DNA of 64,000 nt, from the NCBI RefSeq assembly GCF_001715295.1, contig NZ_MDKB01000001.1, positions 868,397-932,396 of the forward strand. The letters run 5' to 3'. Each line of letters starts with the position of its first letter. Position 1 is the stretch's first letter. A model generated the notes under the pieces. The model was not told the origin of the DNA. It saw only the letters and a program-made list of their open reading frames with translations, and searched no databases. The translations under genes were made by a program, and so were the position numbers. The stretch comes from Streptomyces griseus (lineage in GTDB: Bacteria; Actinomycetota; Actinomycetes; Streptomycetales; Streptomycetaceae). Positions 9,569 through 17,290 of this stretch are shown in pieces.

Positions 9569-10815
9569 ACCCGCTGCGGCTGCTCGCCGCCGCGACCGGG
9601 ATGCCGGGACTGCTCGGCACCCGCCGCGCGGCGGCCCCGTACAGCCTGTCCGGTGTGCGCGGGACTGCGCCCGCACCGGACAGGCCCCGCACCCGCCCGC
9701 GCGGGCGCGCCTGGGCGGACCTCCTGCGGGTCTCCGCGCTGTTCACCGTCCCCGGGGACGCACTGGCCGGAGCCGCCGCCGCCGGCCGGCGGCCCGACCG
9801 GGGCACCGCGCTCGCCGTCGGAGCGTCGCTGTGCCTCTACGAGGCGGGGATGGCCCTCAACGACTGGGCGGACCGCGACGAGGACGCCGTGGACCGCCCG
9901 CACCGCCCGATCCCCTCCGGCCGCATCAGCCCCGCGGCGGCACTGACCGCGGCGGGCGTCCTCACCGCGGCGGGCCTGGCCCTGGCCGCCAGGGCGGGCC
10001 GGCCCGCCCTGGCGGTGGCATCCGGCCTGGCGGCCACCGTCTGGGCCTACGACCTGCGTCTCAAGCACACCCCGCTGGGCCCGGCCGCGATGGCGACCGC
10101 CCGCTCCCTCGACCTGCTGCTCGGCGCGGCCGCGACGGGGCGGGCGGGGGACTTCGCTCCGGCGAGCCCGGGCCGGGCGGTCACGGCGGGCACCCCGGGG
10201 GCCTCGGCTGCGGCGACCACGCGTACGGGTACGGGTGCGGCAGGGAAGCCGGGCCCCGCAGGCCCGGTGGCCGCCGGAGGTCCACCCGCGAGGACCACGC
10301 GTCCGGCGGCAGCCCCGGCCGCGGCCGGGAGGACCGCCCCGGTGCGGACCCCCCGCAGCACCGGGGCCGCGACGGTACGGCCCGTCCGGGCCGCCCTGCT
10401 GCTCGGCGCGCACACCTACGCCGTCACCGAGGTCTCCCGCCACGAGGCCCGGGGCGGCTCCACCGCGGCGCCCCTCGCGGCGCTCGCCGCCACCGCCGCC
10501 CTCGGTGCCGCCGCCGCCCGTGACCGGCCCGTACCGCCACCCGGCAGCGGGGAGAGACCCACAGCCACCGCGCACAGGCTCCTGCGGACCGCCCTCGCCG
10601 CCGCCTACCTGCGGACCGCCGCGACCCCCCTCCTCCACGCCGCCCTCAACCCCTCCCCGCCCCTCACCCAGCGCGCCGTCGGCGGCGGCATCCGCGCCAT
10701 GATCCCGCTCCAGGCGGCCCTGGCCGTCAAGGCCGGAGCACCACTCAACGGGCTCGCGACCATGGCGCTCGTACCCCTCGCCCGGAAGCTCGCACGGAAG
10801 GTGAGCCCCACATGA
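9565..10815 (+). CDS. eboC: UbiA-type prenyltransferase (EboC / SCO3242-like)
   Basis: 416-residue membrane enzyme of the UbiA superfamily. The first aspartate-rich motif is N99-D-W-A-D-R-D-E-D, followed by PHRPIPSGRIS; hydrophobic helices flank it. The usual second Asp motif is not obvious. Residues about 190-270 are an Ala/Pro/Gly/Thr-rich low-complexity insert, after which transmembrane helices resume (AALLLGAHTYAVTEV). GTG start overlapping the upstream stop; the stop overlaps the next ATG (ATGA). In known ebo clusters EboC is needed for moving a metabolite precursor across the membrane; what is prenylated, if anything, is unknown. Confidence 0.85.
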   Translation: MNPLRLLAAATGMPGLLGTRRAAAPYSLSGVRGTAPAPDRPRTRPRGRAWADLLRVSALFTVPGDALAGAAAAGRRPDRGTALAVGASLCLYEAGMALNDWADRDEDAVDRPHRPIPSGRISPAAALTAAGVLTAAGLALAARAGRPALAVASGLAATVWAYDLRLKHTPLGPAAMATARSLDLLLGAAATGRAGDFAPASPGRAVTAGTPGASAAATTRTGTGAAGKPGPAGPVAAGGPPARTTRPAAAPAAAGRTAPVRTPRSTGAATVRPVRAALLLGAHTYAVTEVSRHEARGGSTAAPLAALAATAALGAAAARDRPVPPPGSGERPTATAHRLLRTALAAAYLRTAATPLLHAALNPSPPLTQRAVGGGIRAMIPLQAALAVKAGAPLNGLATMALVPLARKLARKVSPT

Positions 10816-11675
10816 GCCTCCGCCTCGGCTACGGCACCAACGGCCTGACCGACCTCCGCCTCGACGACGCCCTCGAACTCCTCGCCGGCCTCGGATACGA
10901 CGGCGTGGGGCTGACCCTCGACCACATGCACCTGGACCCCCTCGCCCCCGACCTCGCCGCGCGCACCCGCCAGGTGGCACGCAGGCTCACCTCGCTGGGC
11001 CTCGGCGTCACCGTCGAGACGGGCGCCCGCTACCTCCTGGACCCCCGCCGCAAGCACGGCCCCTCCCTCCTCGATCCGGACCCCGACGCCCGCGCCGCCC
11101 GCACCGCACTGCTCGTCCGGGCCGTCGACGTGGCCGCCGACCTGGGCGCCCACGCCGTGCACTGCTTCAGCGGCATCACCCCGCCCGGCACCACCGAGGA
11201 CACCGCCTGGCAACGGCTGGCCGACGCGTTCGCCCCCGTGCTGGACGCCGCCGCCCGCGCCGGCATCCCCCTCGCCGTCGAGCCGGAACCCGGCCACCTC
11301 CTCGCCACGCTCGGCGACTTCCACCACCTGCGCAGCCTGCTCGGCGACCCTGAACCCCTCGGGCTCACCCTCGACATCGGCCACTGCCAGTGCCTGGAGG
11401 CCTCGCCGCCCGCCGACTGCGTCAAGGAGGCCGCGCCCTGGCTGCGCCACGTCCAGATCGAGGACATGCGGCGCGGGGTCCACGAACACCTGCCGTTCGG
11501 TGACGGCGAGATCGACTTCCCGCCGGTTCTCGAAGCTCTCGACGCCACCGGCTACACCGGACTCACCGTCGTCGAACTGCCCCGCCACTCCCACGCGGGG
11601 CCCGACCTCGCCCGGGACTCGATCGGCTTCCTGCGCCGTGCCGCCCGGGCCACGGACGGAGCCGCACCGTGCTGA
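10812..11675 (+). CDS. Sugar phosphate isomerase/epimerase-like TIM barrel in ebo-type operon
   Basis: 287-residue AP-endonuclease-2-like barrel. Metal-ligand segments are visible: LAVEPEPGHLLAT, GLTLDIGHCQ, WLRHVQIEDMRRGVHEH and LTVVELPRHSH. Start ATG overlaps the UbiA stop by four bases and its own stop overlaps the EboA GTG, so it is an integral operon member. This extra barrel is present in addition to EboE. It lacks a signal peptide and should be cytoplasmic. Reaction unknown; the fold favours a keto-sugar or inositol-derived substrate. Confidence 0.85.
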   Translation: MSLRLGYGTNGLTDLRLDDALELLAGLGYDGVGLTLDHMHLDPLAPDLAARTRQVARRLTSLGLGVTVETGARYLLDPRRKHGPSLLDPDPDARAARTALLVRAVDVAADLGAHAVHCFSGITPPGTTEDTAWQRLADAFAPVLDAAARAGIPLAVEPEPGHLLATLGDFHHLRSLLGDPEPLGLTLDIGHCQCLEASPPADCVKEAAPWLRHVQIEDMRRGVHEHLPFGDGEIDFPPVLEALDATGYTGLTVVELPRHSHAGPDLARDSIGFLRRAARATDGAAPC

Positions 11676-12292
11676 CCGACCGCAAGGAACTCGACGCCCG
11701 GCTCAGCGACACGGCCGGAACGTGGCTCGACGACGCACTCGCCGAGGCGGCACACGCAGCCGCGCACCCCGGCGCGGACAGCGGGCCCCTCCCCTGGGAG
11801 CTGCGTTTCGCCGCGGCGGGACGACACTGCGGACGTGACCACGCCGACTCCGTACGCGCCCTGCTGCTCGTCGAGGCACGTGCCGCTCCGTCCACCGTCA
11901 CGAGGCTCTACCGGCAGGGCACCGCGGCCGAACGCCGCGCCGTCCTCCTCGCCCTGCACCGGCTGGACCTCGGACCCGCGGCCGTTCCGCTCGTCGAGGA
12001 CGCCCTGCGCACCAACGACCCCCGGCTGGTCGCCGCAGCCGTCGGCCCGTACGGCGCCGCCCATCTCGACGCCCACGGCTGGCGGCACGCCGTCCTCAAG
12101 TGCCTCTTCATCGAGGTCCCCGTCGAGACCGTCGACCGGCTCGGTGAGCGTGCCCGTGGAGACGCCGAACTGGCCCGCATGCTGCGCGACTTCGCCGCCG
12201 AACGCACGGCCGCCGGCCGCCCCGTCCCCGACGGCCTGCGGACCGTCCTCGCCCTCACGGCCCCGGCCCCCGCCCCCACGGAGGAGTCCTGA
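11669..12292 (+). CDS. eboA: EboA domain protein
   Basis: 207-residue alpha-helical protein without signal or membrane segment. It resembles EboA-domain proteins: a HEAT-like N-terminal region (LPWELRFAAAGRHCGRDHADSVRALLLVEA), then ERRAVLLALHRLDLGPAAVPLVEDALRTNDPRLVAAAVGPYGA and a C-terminal HAVLKCLFIEVPVETV segment that looks conserved. GTG start inside the last codons of the preceding gene. The biochemical role of EboA is unknown in all organisms. Identification rests on sequence pattern plus the neighbouring EboB, EboC, EboE and EboF genes. Confidence 0.8.
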   Translation: MLTDRKELDARLSDTAGTWLDDALAEAAHAAAHPGADSGPLPWELRFAAAGRHCGRDHADSVRALLLVEARAAPSTVTRLYRQGTAAERRAVLLALHRLDLGPAAVPLVEDALRTNDPRLVAAAVGPYGAAHLDAHGWRHAVLKCLFIEVPVETVDRLGERARGDAELARMLRDFAAERTAAGRPVPDGLRTVLALTAPAPAPTEES

Positions 12293-13140
12293 TGCGTATC
12301 TTCGACCCGCACATCCACATGACCTCCCGCACCACGGACGACTACCAGGCCATGTACGACGCCGGGGTCCGCGCCCTCGTCGAACCCTCCTTCTGGCTCG
12401 GCCAGCCCCGCACCTCTCCGGCCAGCTTCTTCGACTACTTCGACGCCCTCCTCGGCTGGGAGCCCTTCCGCGCCTCCCAGTACGGCATCGCCCACCACTG
12501 CACGCTCGCGCTCAACCCCAAGGAGGCGAACGACCCCCGCTGCACCCCCGTCCTGGACGCCCTGCCCCGCTACCTCGTCAAGGACTCCGTCGTCGCCGTC
12601 GGGGAGATCGGCTACGACTCCATGACCCCGGCCGAGGACACCGCGCTCGCCACCCAGTTGCAGCTCGCCGCCGACCACGGCCTGCCCGCGCTCGTACACA
12701 CCCCGCACCGCGACAAGCTCGCCGGGCTCCGCCGCACCATCGACGTCGTCCGCGAATCGGCCCTCGCCCCGGAGGCCGTCCTGCTCGACCACCTCAACGA
12801 GACGACCGTGCGGGACGCCCTCGACAGCGGCTGCTGGGCCGGCTTCTCCATCTACCCCGACACCAAGATGGACGAGGACCGCATGGTGTCGGTCCTGCGC
12901 GCACACGGCACCGACCGGATCCTCGTCAACTCGGCGGCCGACTGGGGCAGGAGCGACCCGCTGAAGACCCGCAAGGTCGCCGACACCATGCTGAAGGCCG
13001 GATTCGACGAGGACGACGTCGACAAGGTCCTGTGGCGCAACCCCGTCGCCTTCTACGGGCAGAGCGGCCGGCTCCAGCTCGACATCACCACCCCCGACGC
13101 GCTCCACGAGGGCAACTCCATCCTCCGCGGCGGGGAGTGA
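12292..13140 (+). CDS. eboB: TatD-family metal hydrolase (EboB)
   Basis: 282-residue amidohydrolase-fold protein. The metal site begins with D5-P-H-I-H9; EIGYDS, LVHTPHRDK, LLDHLNE and NSAADWGRSD provide the remaining ligands of TatD enzymes. Start ATG shares one base with the EboA stop (TGATG). TatD relatives are nucleases or hydrolases; the ebo version has no proven substrate. It is a cytoplasmic protein placed between EboA and EboE, as in ebo clusters of other phyla. Confidence 0.88.
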   Translation: MRIFDPHIHMTSRTTDDYQAMYDAGVRALVEPSFWLGQPRTSPASFFDYFDALLGWEPFRASQYGIAHHCTLALNPKEANDPRCTPVLDALPRYLVKDSVVAVGEIGYDSMTPAEDTALATQLQLAADHGLPALVHTPHRDKLAGLRRTIDVVRESALAPEAVLLDHLNETTVRDALDSGCWAGFSIYPDTKMDEDRMVSVLRAHGTDRILVNSAADWGRSDPLKTRKVADTMLKAGFDEDDVDKVLWRNPVAFYGQSGRLQLDITTPDALHEGNSILRGGE

Positions 13141-13143
13141 GCG

Positions 13144-14319
13144 ATGCGCTTCCGCCACCCCGACGGCTCCACCGTCCACCTCGCCTACTGCACCAACGTG
13201 CACCCCGCCGAGACCCTGGACGGCGTCCGTACCCAGCTGCGCGACCACTGCGAGCCCGTCCGCAGACGCCTCGGCCGCGACCGCCTCGGCATCGGGCTCT
13301 GGCTCGCCAGGGACGCGGCCCGCGCCCTGGTCAACGACCCCTCCGCGCTGCGCGCGCTGCGCACCGAACTCGAGCACCGCGGCCTCGAAGTGGTCACCCT
13401 CAACGGCTTCCCTTACGAGGGGTTCGGCGCCGACGAGGTCAAGTACCGGGTGTACAAACCGGACTGGACCGACCCCGAGCGGCTCGCCCACACCACCGAC
13501 CTGGCCCGGCTGCTCGCCGCCCTGCTCCCCGACGACGTCACCGAAGGCACCATCTCCACCCTGCCGATCGCCTGGCGCACCCCGTTCGCCACCGACCCGA
13601 CGGCGGCCGTGACGGCACGGAAGGCCCTCACCACCCTTGCCCAGCGGCTCGACGCGCTCGCCGAACTCACCGGCAAGTCGATCGGCATCGGCCTCGAACC
13701 CGAACCCGGCTGCACGGTGGAGACCACCGCCGACGCCATCGGCCCGCTCACCGAGGTCGGCCACGACCGCATCGGCATCTGCGTCGACACCTGCCACCTC
13801 GCCACCTCCTTCGAGGACCCCGACACCGCGCTCGACGCCCTGCGGGCGGCCGGCATCTCCGTCGCCAAGGCCCAGCTCTCCGCGGCGCTGCACGCCGAGC
13901 ACCCCCACCTGCCCGAAGTCCGCGCCGCCCTGGCCGCCTTCGCCGAGCCCCGCTTCCTGCACCAGACCCGCACCCTCACCGCGGCGGGCCTGCGCGGGAC
14001 CGACGACCTCGACGAGGCGGTCTCCGGCGGCGCCCTCCCGGACAGCACACCGTGGCGCTCCCACTTCCACGTCCCCCTGCACGCACCGCCCGCGCCCCCG
14101 CTCACCTCCACCCTCCCCGTGCTGCGGTCGGTCCTGACCCGGCTCGTCGGAGGCGCCGTCCCCCTCACACGGCACCTGGAGGTCGAGACCTACACCTGGC
14201 AGGCGCTCCCCGCCGCACTGCGTCCGCGCACCCGCGCCCAGCTCGCCGACGGCATCGCCGCCGAACTCACCCTCGCCCGCGACCTGCTGACCGACCTCGG
14301 GCTGAAGGAGCTCCCTTGA
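13144..14319 (+). CDS. eboE: Metabolite traffic protein EboE (TIM barrel)
   Basis: 391-residue xylose-isomerase-like barrel typical of EboE: LAYCTNVHPAETLDGV at the start, TLNGFPYEGFGADEVKYRVY, GLEPEPGCTVETT, GICVDTCHLATSFEDP, then a C-terminal extension (WRSHFHVPLHAP, LEVETYTWQALP) that separates EboE from ordinary isomerases. Three bases after EboB. In cyanobacteria the ebo genes are required for export of the scytonemin monomer; the individual activity of EboE is not known. Confidence 0.9.
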   Translation: MRFRHPDGSTVHLAYCTNVHPAETLDGVRTQLRDHCEPVRRRLGRDRLGIGLWLARDAARALVNDPSALRALRTELEHRGLEVVTLNGFPYEGFGADEVKYRVYKPDWTDPERLAHTTDLARLLAALLPDDVTEGTISTLPIAWRTPFATDPTAAVTARKALTTLAQRLDALAELTGKSIGIGLEPEPGCTVETTADAIGPLTEVGHDRIGICVDTCHLATSFEDPDTALDALRAAGISVAKAQLSAALHAEHPHLPEVRAALAAFAEPRFLHQTRTLTAAGLRGTDDLDEAVSGGALPDSTPWRSHFHVPLHAPPAPPLTSTLPVLRSVLTRLVGGAVPLTRHLEVETYTWQALPAALRPRTRAQLADGIAAELTLARDLLTDLGLKELP

Positions 14320-15704
14320 CCACCACCGCAGAGCCCACCCCTCTCCTCGTCCTGGACGTCGTCGGGCTCACCCCCCAGCTTCTCGAGCACATGCCGAACC
14401 TGCGGGCCATGGCCCGCGCCGGCGCCCAGGCCCCCCTGACGACCGTCCTGCCCGCCGTCACCTGCGCCGCCCAGTCCACCTTCCTCACCGGCACCACCCC
14501 TGCCGAGCACGGCATCGTCGCCAACGGCTGGTACTTCCGCGAGCTCGGCGACGTCCTCCTGTGGCGCCAGCACAACGGCCTCGTCGAGGGCGACAAGCTC
14601 TGGGACGCCGCACGGCGCGCCCACCCCGGCTACACGGTCGCCAACATCTGCTGGTGGTACGCGATGGGTGCCGACACCGACTGGACCGTCACCCCCCGCC
14701 CCGTCTACTACGCCGACGGCCGCAAGGAACCCGACTGCTACACCCGGCCCCCCGCCCTGCACGACGAACTCACCGGCAAGCTGGGGACCTTCCCCCTCTT
14801 CCACTTCTGGGGCCCCGGCGCCGACCTCGTCTCCTCGCAGTGGATCATCGACGCCACCCGGCACATCCTCGCCACCCGCACCCCCGACCTGGCCCTGTGC
14901 TACCTGCCCCACCTCGACTACGACCTCCAGCGGTACGGACCCGACGACCCCCGGTCCCACCGGGCCGCCACCGCACTCGACACCGCCGTCGCCCCCCTCC
15001 TGGCCGACGCGCGTGCCCAGGGCCGCACTGTCGTCGCGCTCTCCGAGTACGGCATCACCCGCGTGGACCGGCCCGTCGACATCAACCGCGCCCTGCGCCG
15101 GGCGGGCCTCCTGGAGGTCCACACACAGGACGGCATGGAGTACCTCGACCCCATGGCCTCGCGCGCCTTCGCCGTCGCCGACCACCAGCTCGCCCACGTG
15201 TACGTACGCCGGCCCGAGGACCTCGAAGCGACCCGGGCCGCCCTGGCGGACCTGCCCGGCATCGACCAGCTCCTGGACGACGAGGGCAAGAAGGCCCACC
15301 ACCTGGACCACCCCCGCTCCGGGGAGCTCGTCGCCGTCGCGGAGAAGGACGCGTGGTTCACGTACTACTACTGGCTCGACGACGCCCACGCCCCCGACTT
15401 CGCCCAGCTCGTCGAGATCCACCGCAAACCCGGCTACGACCCCGTCGAGCTGTTCATGGACCCGCAGGACCCCTACGTCCGGGTCAAGGCGGTCTCGGCG
15501 GTCGCCCGCAAGAAACTCGGGATGCGCTACCGCATGGCGGTCGTCCCCCTCGATCCCGCACCGATCCGCGGCAGCCACGGCCGCCTGCCCACGAGCGACG
15601 ACGAAGGTCCGCTCATCCTCTGCTCCACCCCCCACGCGTTCACCGGCCGAGTCCAGGCCACCGAAGTGAAGTCCCTGCTGCTCCAGCTCGCCGGACTGCA
15701 CTGA
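14316..15704 (+). CDS. eboF: Nucleotide pyrophosphatase/phosphodiesterase family protein (EboF)
   Basis: 462-residue alkaline-phosphatase-superfamily protein. LLVLDVVGLTP supplies the first metal aspartate, VLPAVTCAAQSTFLTG the nucleophile Thr and helix cap, and LPHLDYDLQRYGPDD and further Asp/His segments the second metal site. The start is a TTG overlapping the EboE stop (TTGA) with GAAGGAG 5 bases upstream; no other start fits the conserved N-terminal strand. No signal peptide, so it is predicted cytoplasmic. It probably cleaves a phosphodiester or nucleotide-sugar bond in the metabolite handled by the operon. Confidence 0.87.
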   Translation: MTTTAEPTPLLVLDVVGLTPQLLEHMPNLRAMARAGAQAPLTTVLPAVTCAAQSTFLTGTTPAEHGIVANGWYFRELGDVLLWRQHNGLVEGDKLWDAARRAHPGYTVANICWWYAMGADTDWTVTPRPVYYADGRKEPDCYTRPPALHDELTGKLGTFPLFHFWGPGADLVSSQWIIDATRHILATRTPDLALCYLPHLDYDLQRYGPDDPRSHRAATALDTAVAPLLADARAQGRTVVALSEYGITRVDRPVDINRALRRAGLLEVHTQDGMEYLDPMASRAFAVADHQLAHVYVRRPEDLEATRAALADLPGIDQLLDDEGKKAHHLDHPRSGELVAVAEKDAWFTYYYWLDDAHAPDFAQLVEIHRKPGYDPVELFMDPQDPYVRVKAVSAVARKKLGMRYRMAVVPLDPAPIRGSHGRLPTSDDEGPLILCSTPHAFTGRVQATEVKSLLLQLAGLH

Positions 15705-15745
15705 CCATCCGCTCCGCCCGCACACCGACAGGGAGACACGTGATC

Positions 15746-16810
15746 ATGAGCCGCACCCCGAAGGATCCCGAGCTCGCACGCAGGCTCAGCCGCCGCAACG
15801 TCCTGGGGGTCGCCGCCGGTGCCACCGCCGCCACGCTCCTGAGCGGCGCCACCGCGCAGGCCACGAGCCCGCAGGGCACCCAGGGTGCTCAGGAGGTCAA
15901 GGGCAGGGGCAAGGGCCGCCCCGTGCTGCCGCCCGGCCGTCTCGGCATCCAGCTGTACAGCCTCCGGGACAAGGTCTCCACCCTCGGCTTCGCCCCCGTC
16001 TTCGCGGAGCTGGAGAAGTACGGCTACGACGAGATCGAGTTCGCCGGATACACCCAGGGCTCGGCCGGCCCTCTCACCCTCGCCCAGCTCAAGCGGCTGG
16101 CCAAGGACCACGGCCTCCACCCGATCGGCAGCCACGTCGGCTACTCCGACGACAACAACCCCGGCGCCTACACCTTCGCCCAGAACCTCACCAAGGTCCT
16201 CGACGACGCCGAGGCCCTCGGCCTCAAGCACATCGGCACCGCCTCGGGTCCCTTCCGCTACGGCTCCACGGTGGACGGCTGGAAGCGGGCCGCGGAGGAC
16301 TTCAACACCTACGGCGCCGCCGCCCGCAAGCGCGGCATGAAATTCTACCAGCACAACCACGCCGAGGAGTTCTCCTTCGCCACCGACAAGCCGAACGTGC
16401 GCCTCTACGACGTCCTGCTCGCCGAGACCGACCCCGACCTGGTCTACCTGGAGATGGACATCTACTGGGCGTTCTGCGCCCAGTTCCGTTTCGGCAAGCG
16501 GCCGGACGGCACCCCGGCGCCCTTCAACCCCATCGACTACGTGCTCAAGCAGCCCGACCGCTACCCCCTCTTCCACGTCAAGGACGGCACCAGGGACGAC
16601 ACCACCCGCGACGGTTACCGCATGACGGACGTCGGGGACGGGGACATCGACTACAAGAACTTCATCGGCCGGGTCACCGCCCGCACCCACCGCGGCCGCA
16701 CCTACCACCACTGGCAGACCGAGCACGACAACCCAGTCGAGTCGTTCGCCTTCGCCCGCAAGTCCAGTGCGCACCTGCACACGCTCCGTGAAAGCCGCTG
16801 CGGGGACTGA
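15746..16810 (+). CDS. Tat-exported sugar isomerase-like TIM barrel
   Basis: 354-residue TIM-barrel protein with a clear twin-arginine signal (LSRRNVLGVAAGATAATLL) and cleavage after SGATAQA, so it works outside the membrane. The mature part starts LGIQLYSLRDKVSTLGFAP and contains EFAGYTQG, GSHVGYSDDN, KFYQHNHAEEF, YLEMDIYWAF and FHVKDGTRDD, the usual metal ligands. ATG chosen (GGGAG 10 bases upstream) over a GTG six bases earlier. It lies 41 bases after EboF and before a terminator, so it probably belongs to the operon. Exported relatives are annotated as 3-keto-glucoside or glycoside-modifying enzymes. Confidence 0.88.
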   Translation: MSRTPKDPELARRLSRRNVLGVAAGATAATLLSGATAQATSPQGTQGAQEVKGRGKGRPVLPPGRLGIQLYSLRDKVSTLGFAPVFAELEKYGYDEIEFAGYTQGSAGPLTLAQLKRLAKDHGLHPIGSHVGYSDDNNPGAYTFAQNLTKVLDDAEALGLKHIGTASGPFRYGSTVDGWKRAAEDFNTYGAAARKRGMKFYQHNHAEEFSFATDKPNVRLYDVLLAETDPDLVYLEMDIYWAFCAQFRFGKRPDGTPAPFNPIDYVLKQPDRYPLFHVKDGTRDDTTRDGYRMTDVGDGDIDYKNFIGRVTARTHRGRTYHHWQTEHDNPVESFAFARKSSAHLHTLRESRCGD

Positions 16811-16829
16811 CCCGCCGCCGTCGGCCGCC

Positions 16830-16869
16830 CACAGCGGTGCGGGAGCCTCACCGCCCCCGCACCGCTGTG
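16830..16869. terminator. Terminator hairpin ending the ebo-type operon
   Basis: Perfect 14-base arms CACAGCGGTGCGGG (16830-16843) and its complement (16856-16869) around a 12-base loop, 20 bases after the last stop. Confidence 0.75.
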
Positions 16870-17000
16870 CGCGGACCCGGGAAAGCGGTCGCGGACTCCG
16901 CGTACGCGAGGGGACACCCACCGTGCACGCGGCGCCGCGACCGCGTCCCGGTCGGCCCCCCCGCACCGGAGTGCACCGCACTGACCACCGGAAACGCGGG

Positions 17001-17029
17001 TGAAAGAGCCCCCGAACCCCTGGTATTGT
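17001..17029 (+). promoter_or_regulatory. Probable promoter of tRNA-Leu
   Basis: TGAAAG and TATTGT separated by 17 bases, about 45 bases before the tRNA, in an unusually AT-rich stretch. Confidence 0.5.
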
Positions 17030-17074
17030 TTTCTTTGTCGCCGCGGGGAACACCCCGTGAACGGCAGACACCTT

Positions 17075-17162
17075 GTCCGGGTGGCGGAATGGCAGACGCG
17101 CTAGCTTGAGGTGCTAGTGCCCTTTATCGGGCGTGGGGGTTCAAGTCCCCCCTCGGACACCA
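17075..17162 (+). tRNA. tRNA-Leu (anticodon GAG)
   Basis: 88-base type II tRNA with encoded CCA. Acceptor arms GTCCGGG and CTCGGAC pair (one G-T). The anticodon stem CTAGC/GCTAG encloses TTGAGGT, giving anticodon GAG at 17108-17110, which reads CUC. A long variable arm (TGCCCTTTATCGGGCG) and the T arm GGGGGTTCAAGTCCCCC are evident. No integrase or attachment-site duplicate is visible next to its 3' end. Confidence 0.97.
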
Positions 17163-17173
17163 GCGGTAACACG

Positions 17174-17197
17174 AGAACCCCACTCCGGTGGGGTTCT
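17174..17197. terminator. Terminator after tRNA-Leu
   Basis: Perfect 10-base stem AGAACCCCAC / GTGGGGTTCT with a TCCG loop, followed by TTCC. Confidence 0.8.
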
Positions 17198-17290
17198 TCC
17201 GCGTTGCGGGACGCCGGCGCGAAGGCCGGGGCCCGCACCCCGGGCCCCGGCCGCGGGCCCGGAGGTCCGCGGCCGGGGCGTGCACGGGGG

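Noticed and set aside
11835..14315. Long plus-strand frame continuous with EboF
   Set aside because: The part before EboF is a shifted shadow of EboA, EboB and EboE (Arg/Pro repeats). EboF begins at a TTG next to a ribosome binding site.
17075..17200. tRNA-Leu as an integration site for a mobile element
   Set aside because: No integrase gene and no repeat of the tRNA 3' end could be found in the window.
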